Assembly: GCA_016182875.1 (NCBI GenBank)
Contig: JACPFQ010000002.1
Location: forward strand, 1-52,435
Direction of reading: 5' to 3'
Source: Candidatus Doudnabacteria bacterium
Lineage (GTDB): Bacteria > Patescibacteriota > Doudnabacteria > UBA920 > O2-02-FULL-48-8
Length of the DNA stretch: 52,435 nucleotides
Shown: one piece after another, positions 45,577-52,435 of the stretch
How the letters are laid out: each line of letters opens with the position of its first letter
Position numbering within the stretch: the stretch's first letter is position 1
Translations under genes and position numbers: made by a program
Notes under the pieces: model-generated
What the model was told of the DNA's origin: nothing
Databases searched by the model: none
Seen by the model: only the letters and a program-made list of their open reading frames with translations

Positions 45577-46086
45577 TTACCTTTTCCCTTTTACCTTCAC
45601 TGAGACTTTCCGGGGCGCTTTATCCGCCGCCTGTCTCACTAGCTCGGAACTCGATTGAATCTTGCCGCCATGCCCGACATTGAAAATCATTTTTATGCCT
45701 AATTTTTTACAGGTCTGTATATCAGTGTAGAGCGAAGATTTTGGGTTGGCCGCATCCTTTTCATTTCTGTCGCCTCCGTTTGCGAAAATATCCGGTTTTA
45801 ATTCTCTCAATTCTTTCGAAACGCTCATATCTTTTGCGTTTGGCTGATGATTGGTGATCACAACATGGTCGACATACTTAATCGCTTTAATCACTTCCTT
45901 GCGCTCCCGCTCGTTCATAAACACGTAGCCCTTCTTCTTAAGAACCCAATTATCGTTGTTAAGAATCACCACCAATTCGTCACCCAATTTCTTGGCATCA
46001 TGAAAAAGCCGGATATGTCCGGGATGAAGCGGGTCAAATCCCCCGCTTACCGCCACCACTACCTTTTTTTCTTTTTGTTCGGTCAT
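45577..46086 (-). CDS. Cytidylyltransferase-like nucleotidyltransferase
   Basis: 169 aa; GGFDPLHPGHIRLF nucleotide motif and the later VISHQ-type segment (VVITNHQPNAKDMSVSKEL), ending with an IFANGGDRN motif. Close to TagD/RfaE-C type enzymes activating glycerol-phosphate or heptose. A 50-residue in-frame extension is read through a palindrome and is rejected in favour of ATG 46086. Confidence 0.88.
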   Translation of the reverse strand: MTEQKEKKVVVAVSGGFDPLHPGHIRLFHDAKKLGDELVVILNNDNWVLKKKGYVFMNERERKEVIKAIKYVDHVVITNHQPNAKDMSVSKELRELKPDIFANGGDRNEKDAANPKSSLYTDIQTCKKLGIKMIFNVGHGGKIQSSSELVRQAADKAPRKVSVKVKGKR

Positions 46087-46107
46087 GTGACTTATTTTAG
46101 CATGAAA

Positions 46108-46195
46108 GCGCGACGGGTGGCACGATTTGGGGACCCCAACAGCGCGCAACGAAGTGAGCACTGGCGGGGTAAATCGTGACAGGACCCGTCGCCTA
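46108..46195. repeat. Large palindromic element between the cytidylyltransferase and M15 genes
   Basis: GCGACGGG/CCCGTCGC outer stem and CACGATTT/AAATCGTG inner stem enclosing GACCCC/GGGGT. Its outer edge touches the M15 stop. Confidence 0.75.
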
Positions 46196-46753
46196 TGAGC
46201 TAAACTCCCAGTGCCACCACTCCGGAGGATACGCATGCCACCCGGCTGATAACATGACCTTTTTAAGCAGTCTGCGATTGGCCCAGGCCTGCTTCTGCCA
46301 CTGATTCAAATTGATAAACTCTTCGTAATAATCAAGCGCGGATTCAACAGTGAGGTTATCATGGTCAGTCCCCATATAGAGCTCGCGGCCCTTGCCGTCG
46401 ACAATGGTTAAATCCACTGCTCCGCCATTGCGGTGAGTATCCAGACGTTGAACTTTTTTGTAAGGCTTGGCGGCGTAGGTGTAAACCAAGCTATCAATTC
46501 TCTTGGCCGAAAGCCTGGGATACATCAGTTGAAAGCGCTTGCGGAAACTGCTGATTATTTCGAGCTGAGTTTTTCTGCTCCGCTTCATATCCCAAATTTT
46601 GAAATTATATCCTTTGGGCAAAAATTTTCTGGCCGCAACTAACGCCTTCACCGCCGACTCGCGGCCGCAAATCACTGGTGAATGATGCCACCCGAAGAAG
46701 TAATATCTCGGCTCGGTCGCAAAGCCATATTTCTTTACATCAAGAAATTTCAT
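46193..46753 (-). CDS. D-alanyl-D-alanine dipeptidase-like (M15D) peptidase
   Basis: 186 aa. Zinc site: HRNGGAVDLTIVD (SxHxxGxAxD-like, Ser replaced by Thr in DTHRNGGAVD) and EWWHWEF with the catalytic Glu and His. VanX/DdpX-like proteins hydrolyse D-Ala-D-Ala; no signal peptide here, so cytoplasmic. May recycle cell-wall dipeptide. Confidence 0.9.
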   Translation of the reverse strand: MKFLDVKKYGFATEPRYYFFGWHHSPVICGRESAVKALVAARKFLPKGYNFKIWDMKRSRKTQLEIISSFRKRFQLMYPRLSAKRIDSLVYTYAAKPYKKVQRLDTHRNGGAVDLTIVDGKGRELYMGTDHDNLTVESALDYYEEFINLNQWQKQAWANRRLLKKVMLSAGWHAYPPEWWHWEFSS

Positions 46754-46853
46754 CCCGTTTAGAAATTTCTGGCGCCAAAATTAAATAGCGCGTTAATTTT
46801 AAAATCAGCCATTGATAAAGTCCTATTTATAACTGTTAAATTTCTAACGGGAT
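46745..46853. repeat. Inverted repeat around the M15 gene 5' end
   Basis: CCCGTTTAGAAATTT and AAATTTCTAACGGG arms about 75 nt apart with AAAATTAA/TTAATTTT inside. Overlaps the first codons of the M15 gene. Confidence 0.6.
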
Positions 46854-47423
46854 TCATTGAACCTCTGCAATTAATTTTTTAGTCAAGTCTTTTGGCAGAC
46901 CCATGACACTATCCAATGTACCTTCTATATGGTCCACAAAAGGCGCAAATTCAGGACGTTCAACACCAAGGCCGCCGGCATGCTCAAACGTTTTGCCGCT
47001 TTTGATAAAATCGCGGATGGTCGATTCACCGAATGGCCGCTTGAAAAAAACAGTAGCTTTATCTATGCCCGAGGCCCTTTTGCCTGTTTGCAAGTTGGTA
47101 ACCACCACCGCAGTTACGCCTCCGACTGGCTTTCCCTGATACCCTCGCAGCGTAGTAAACGCTTCCTCTTCGGATCGTGGCTTCTCCAAAACCTCGCCTT
47201 CAAAAACCACAGCCAGGTCGGCGGTGATCAACAAGCCTTCAGTTCCCAACCTAGGAACCAAAGCATCTGCCTTCGCATTTGCAATAGCCAAAACCATTTG
47301 GCTTGGATCGTCATGCCTAATCGCCTTTTCATCAATATCAGCCGCTATAATCTCAAACTCATAGCCCATTTCTCGCAGAATATCCTGTCTTCTTTTTGAC
47401 GCTGAACCCAGAATTATCTTCAT
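46854..47423 (-). CDS. maf: Maf-family nucleoside triphosphate pyrophosphatase
   Basis: 189 aa; SASKRRQDILREMG replaces the usual SASPRR, then EKAIR and the GLLITADLAVVFEGEVLEKP segment. Hydrolyses non-canonical NTPs. GAAAGGTACT precedes the ATG. Ends 23 nt before the repeat upstream of the M15 gene. Confidence 0.92.
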   Translation of the reverse strand: MKIILGSASKRRQDILREMGYEFEIIAADIDEKAIRHDDPSQMVLAIANAKADALVPRLGTEGLLITADLAVVFEGEVLEKPRSEEEAFTTLRGYQGKPVGGVTAVVVTNLQTGKRASGIDKATVFFKRPFGESTIRDFIKSGKTFEHAGGLGVERPEFAPFVDHIEGTLDSVMGLPKDLTKKLIAEVQ

Positions 47424-47505
47424 AGTACCTTTCGTACGAATAACCCCATCTAACTTACAATAGCACGCGCTTCAGTTTTTTAAAATCATTCATAAAATTT
47501 CTTTA

Positions 47506-47542
47506 AAATAGAAGGGTGGAAGCAAAAAGGGATTGGTTCCAC
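47506..47542 (-). terminator. Terminator of the 102-aa orphan gene
   Basis: GGGTGGAA/TTCCACCC 8-bp stem, 15-nt loop, followed by a T-rich stretch on the minus strand. Confidence 0.75.
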
Positions 47543-47569
47543 CCCTGAATTCGTGCGGAGTTGAGCACG

Positions 47570-47878
47570 CTACTTACCCTGCTCATTGTCGTCCTTGACC
47601 CTTGTAGGGTCAATGCCCATCGCGCGAAGGCCACGGCAGTCATTTGCCGTGAATTCGTACCTCTTGCCTGCGGGCAACTGGCGATTTGGGTTCGTGATCA
47701 TCGGCACGCGGCCTTGCTTGCGAGAGGCGAACCCGACCACAGCTTCTAACGTCAGGCGCATCTCGTAGCCCGATTCGCGGGCTTTGGCCCTAACAGCTTC
47801 GACCGTCGGGTCTTCGGCGACCACAGCCGCGATAGCGTCAGCAAGCTCCTTGGCGAATTTATTAACCCAATCCTCCAT
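47570..47878 (-). CDS. GC-rich orphan protein, 102 aa
   Basis: Not recognised; begins MEDWVNKFAKELADAIAAVV (helical), later RQLPAGKRYEFTANDCRGLR and a charged C-terminus. GGGAGGACACC site before the ATG, TTGACA-17-TAAGCT promoter (47946-47918), downstream terminator. Same class as the other orphan units. Confidence 0.75.
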   Translation of the reverse strand: MEDWVNKFAKELADAIAAVVAEDPTVEAVRAKARESGYEMRLTLEAVVGFASRKQGRVPMITNPNRQLPAGKRYEFTANDCRGLRAMGIDPTRVKDDNEQGK

Positions 47879-47917
47879 GGTGTCCTCCCGTACGAACGAC
47901 TTGCTTTACCTATCAAT

Positions 47918-47946
47918 AGCTTAGTTTTCCTAAAAATAAATGTCAA
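47918..47946 (-). promoter_or_regulatory. Promoter of the 102-aa orphan gene
   Basis: TTGACA (47946-47941), 17 nt, TAAGCT (47923-47918). The -35 covers the stop codon of the GT2 gene. Confidence 0.55.
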
Positions 47947-48779
47947 AAATCTTTGAAATAGTACATTTGATACGGCGGGATTGCTCCCTTTTCGAAATCA
48001 TCGGCAAGCTTATTCCACTTATTGACTCGCTCGGGGTACCAGGTCTGTCCCTGCATCAACTTATCATTTTTATGTTTCTGGTAAATATATTCAAAAAGTT
48101 TAGCCCATTCCCTGTACGTAGAGTTGGAAACCAGACCGTCGGTCCCGAATCTCTGATGGTAATCATAAAGCACCACAGGGACGTACAAAAAATTTTCTGG
48201 ATAGCGGTTGCCAAGAGTAAGAAAAAACTCCCAATCTTCCATTTTGTGCATGTTAGCGTTAAACCTAACGCCATCGTCTATTACCTTTCTCGAATGAAAT
48301 GCGCCGGTGGTATCCGTGTGAAGCTTGCGATGAAAGATATCCTGAACTGTTATTTTTTCCGAAAGTTCAGCCGACTGATCTATGCTTTTTACCAGCTTGC
48401 CGTTTTGATATAGCTCCAGAATCCGAGTTCCCCGAGGAAAGCCCCAGACTGTGTTCGGATTCCGCTCAAGCCAGCTAAGCACAGTCTCCAAATAAGCCGG
48501 CCTCAGTGTATTGTCGCTGTCCAAATATGCAATCCAATCTCCTTGGGCATGCTGCAGGGCGCTGTTCCTGGCCACAACCTGGTTTTGGTGTTCTTGAAAG
48601 CGGTATTTGATTCTCGAATCGGCAAACTTTTCAACCACTTCTTTAGTATTATCCGTCGAACCGTCATCGATAATTATCAGTTCCCAGTTGGAATAAGTTT
48701 GGGCCAGAACGCTTTTAATCGCCTCGCCCAATATGTAGGCGCGATTGTAGGTTGGAGTGATAATTGAAACTAAGTTCAT
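47943..48779 (-). CDS. Family 2 glycosyltransferase
   Basis: 278 aa GT-A fold. SIITPTYNRAYILGEAIKSVLAQT, IIIDDGSTDNTKEVV and AYLDSDNTLRPAYL (the DxD-equivalent DSD). Soluble, no membrane helix. Transfers an unknown sugar. The start overlaps the NUDIX stop by 4 nt. Confidence 0.94.
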   Translation of the reverse strand: MNLVSIITPTYNRAYILGEAIKSVLAQTYSNWELIIIDDGSTDNTKEVVEKFADSRIKYRFQEHQNQVVARNSALQHAQGDWIAYLDSDNTLRPAYLETVLSWLERNPNTVWGFPRGTRILELYQNGKLVKSIDQSAELSEKITVQDIFHRKLHTDTTGAFHSRKVIDDGVRFNANMHKMEDWEFFLTLGNRYPENFLYVPVVLYDYHQRFGTDGLVSNSTYREWAKLFEYIYQKHKNDKLMQGQTWYPERVNKWNKLADDFEKGAIPPYQMYYFKDF

Positions 48780-49204
48780 TTGAAGTTGGCTTTAATTATT
48801 TCGGAAAGCCCAGGGATAAGATTGGTCATATTAAGAGCCTCTTCGGGTGCAAACCATTTGAAATCAGAATGCTCTTCGGAGTTGGGCTTGACTTTAGGCA
48901 CCTGGTCGAACTCAATTTTAAACACGCAGTAACCGTAATCAGCTTCGGGATATCTCACATAATATCTGCCTATCTCAATCAGTTGTCCGCCATCCAAACC
49001 TGTTTCTTCCTTAAGCTCTCGAATCGCGGCTTGCAAAAAGTCCTCGCCTGGGTCTACTCCACCGCCAGGCAAAGCCCAAGTATTGGGGTAATCTTCAGGG
49101 TCGTTGCGCAAGACCAGCAGTAGTTTGCCGTCGCATTGCACCAAAATACCGACTGCATCGAATTTCTTATTGAAATTTTCAATTGGCTCGGCTGAAATTA
49201 TCAT
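48776..49204 (-). CDS. NUDIX hydrolase
   Basis: 142 aa. Full Nudix box GGGVDPGEDFLQAAIRELKEETGL (all Glu residues present). Probably hydrolyses a nucleoside diphosphate derivative. Overlaps the GT2 gene by 4 nt, is 6 nt from the ICMT-like gene. Confidence 0.95.
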   Translation of the reverse strand: MIISAEPIENFNKKFDAVGILVQCDGKLLLVLRNDPEDYPNTWALPGGGVDPGEDFLQAAIRELKEETGLDGGQLIEIGRYYVRYPEADYGYCVFKIEFDQVPKVKPNSEEHSDFKWFAPEEALNMTNLIPGLSEIIKANFK

Positions 49205-49210
49205 AAGACT

Positions 49211-49636
49211 TTAGAACCAGGTCTGTTTCCTGTAGTCAAGATAGGCTTGCCCGAATTTTTCTATAAGTAATTGCTCTTCCCTGCGCGCGCGATAAATTTC
49301 CACTAGAAGCAACCCAATCCAAAAAGCGTAAAAGTAAATATTATTCAGCATGAGCGCTATCCCCAAGAAAGCCAGCGTGGAAAAAACATAGATAGGATGC
49401 CGGATTTTGGAATAAAGGCCTCGTGTGATTAATCCTTTTGCTTCGGGCCAGAAGCTGAACGATGTCCCCAACTGAATTCTTGCCAAGGCCCAGAGAACCA
49501 AAGAAGGTATCGTTACCACCAAACCAAGCACATGCAAAATATCCCGATTGGCTTCCTTTAGAGTGACTACCAAAAGTATTCCAATCAAAATAAAATCAAT
49601 ATAGATGTCAGATAAAAAAGTTAAAAAATTCTTCAT
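49211..49636 (-). CDS. ICMT/PEMT-like membrane methyltransferase
   Basis: 141 aa, three to four membrane helices. RGLYSKIRHPIYVFSTLAFLG and the C-terminal EEQLLIEKFGQAYLDYRKQ are the isoprenylcysteine-carboxyl-methyltransferase/phospholipid-methyltransferase pattern. Substrate uncertain. Overlaps the HAD gene by 4 nt. Confidence 0.9.
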   Translation of the reverse strand: MKNFLTFLSDIYIDFILIGILLVVTLKEANRDILHVLGLVVTIPSLVLWALARIQLGTSFSFWPEAKGLITRGLYSKIRHPIYVFSTLAFLGIALMLNNIYFYAFWIGLLLVEIYRARREEQLLIEKFGQAYLDYRKQTWF

Positions 49637-50282
49637 ATAAGCACCCTAGCTATGACAGCGGGCGGTTCCTGAGGTGACTTGGCAATCGCATCAGGCCCAG
49701 CCGCCTTAATCAGGCTTTCGTACTGGTACCCCCAGGCACAGCCAATAGTTTTGACTCCGGCCCGCCTGCCGCCTATGACCTCGTCAGATGTGTCGCCGGT
49801 ATAAATGACATTTTCAGGTTTCAGGTTCCAAGTTCGAAGCACGGACAATACGTATTCGGGGTCTGTTTTGTCCAGATTGCCGACTTCCACGTCTCCGGCG
49901 ATGCCCTTGAAATATTTTATGACGTCATGACTCTGGAAGGTCTTCTTTATCAGCTCATTGGAATTGCTCGACAACATATATAAGCCGTAATCTTTCGACA
50001 ATGACTCTATAACTTCCTTCATGCCATCGAAAAACGGGGGCAAGGGGTCTTTTTGCGCGAGCTGGCGCCAGAACTCGCCTGCTTCTTCCACTTTATCAGC
50101 CGGAATACCGAGAACTTCGGTATAAAAAATTCTCCAAACGCCGGTAGCGTTGCTGCGCACCACATCTGCAGTGACGTCCATGCCATTGCCATAAGCCTTG
50201 GCATTATGATCCCACCGCGCAATAGACTGCTCGATCGAATCCGCCACCACCCCATCAAAATCCAGCAATACCGCTTTTTTCA

Positions 50283-50283
<1 letters not shown>
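49633..50283 (-). CDS. HAD-family hydrolase (phosphoglycolate phosphatase-like)
   Basis: 216 aa. DFDGVVADS (motif I, DxD), LSSNSNELI (motif II Ser/Asn), and YTGDTSDEVIGGRRAGV (motif IV). The ATG at 50283 shares one base with the secA stop (TGATG), which decides the start. Substrate not assignable. Confidence 0.92.

Positions 50284-52435
<2,152 letters not shown>

Noticed and set aside
46087-46236. 50-residue N-terminal extension of the cytidylyltransferase
   Set aside because: It is translated from a palindromic repeat and precedes the normal family start.

Overview
The window looks like part of a Patescibacteria (CPR) genome, most likely a Parcubacteria-type lineage. This is inferred from gene content and style, not from a marker gene. 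Genes are short and tightly packed with many 1-4 nt ATGA/TGATG overlaps. Housekeeping genes (gltX, def/fmt, secA/secD/secF, mnmA, maf, ybaB, yvcK, hppA) are mixed with small orphan genes. A coupling-type ATPase, a membrane partner and a sigma4/HARE regulator form one operon. Intergenic and some coding DNA is full of dispersed palindromes. TGA clearly acts as a stop in many overlaps, so the TGA=Gly code of some CPR lineages is not used. No rRNA and only one tRNA are present.

Layout. 1-4.8 kb (minus): M23 peptidase, hypothetical, gltX, WecG-type glycosyltransferase, ThpR. 4.9-9.0 kb (plus): small hypothetical, def, fmt, P2A cation ATPase. 9.1-13.9 kb (minus): DUF4383-like membrane protein, GSDH-like dehydrogenase, MBL hydrolase, pterin dehydratase, ABC-2 transporter pair, acylphosphatase. 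13.9-15.6 kb (plus): TMTC-like TPR membrane protein, divergent with acyP through a shared CATATG. 15.7-20 kb (minus): DUF1761, zinc-ribbon microprotein, SIMPL protein, a structured 930-bp stretch, DUF6496, tRNA-Gln, LUD protein. 20.0-23.5 kb (plus): EF-Tu-like protein, ybaB, K+-independent H+-pyrophosphatase, GC-rich small gene. 23.6-32.9 kb (minus): a compact run headed by a TrmB-type regulator: glmS, threonine-dehydrogenase-like, methyltransferase, kbl, yvcK, GNAT, nucleotidyltransferase, a REP-associated transposase, mnmA. 33-37.4 kb (minus): sigma4/HARE regulator, membrane protein, coupling-type ATPase. 37.7-38.8 kb: orphan small genes. 39-41.2 kb: secDF. 41.5-42.9 kb: cluster of orphan small genes. 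43.2-52.4 kb (minus): Cys/His-rich exported protein, PLD, cytidylyltransferase, M15 dipeptidase, maf, small gene, GT2, NUDIX, ICMT-like, HAD, secA (5' end outside the window).

How it works together. Cell-envelope functions dominate: Sec export, peptidoglycan hydrolases, glycosyltransferases and amino-sugar supply (GlmS, GlmU-like nucleotidyltransferase, UDP-sugar-binding YvcK). Tdh-like plus Kbl form a threonine-to-glycine/acetyl-CoA route. Readable promoters are TTGaca-17-TATAAT. Several put the start of transcription within about 2-4 nt of the ATG (leaderless), while internal genes and the GC-rich orphan genes have strong AGGAGG sites.

Most interesting: (1) a structured element family with three copies, each 0-8 nt after a minus-strand stop codon, with covarying stems and a fixed core; (2) palindromes inserted in frame into secA, the TPR protein gene and the coupling ATPase gene, and AT-rich micro-repeats in fmt, mnmA and the secA tail; (3) a REP-associated transposase with identifiable REP sequences; (4) a class of solitary GC-rich orphan genes, most with their own promoter, strong Shine-Dalgarno and terminator; (5) an Asn-rich 13-codon ORF with a downstream terminator. 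The first 142 bp are a perfect palindrome that copies the end of the first gene, probably an assembly fold-back.
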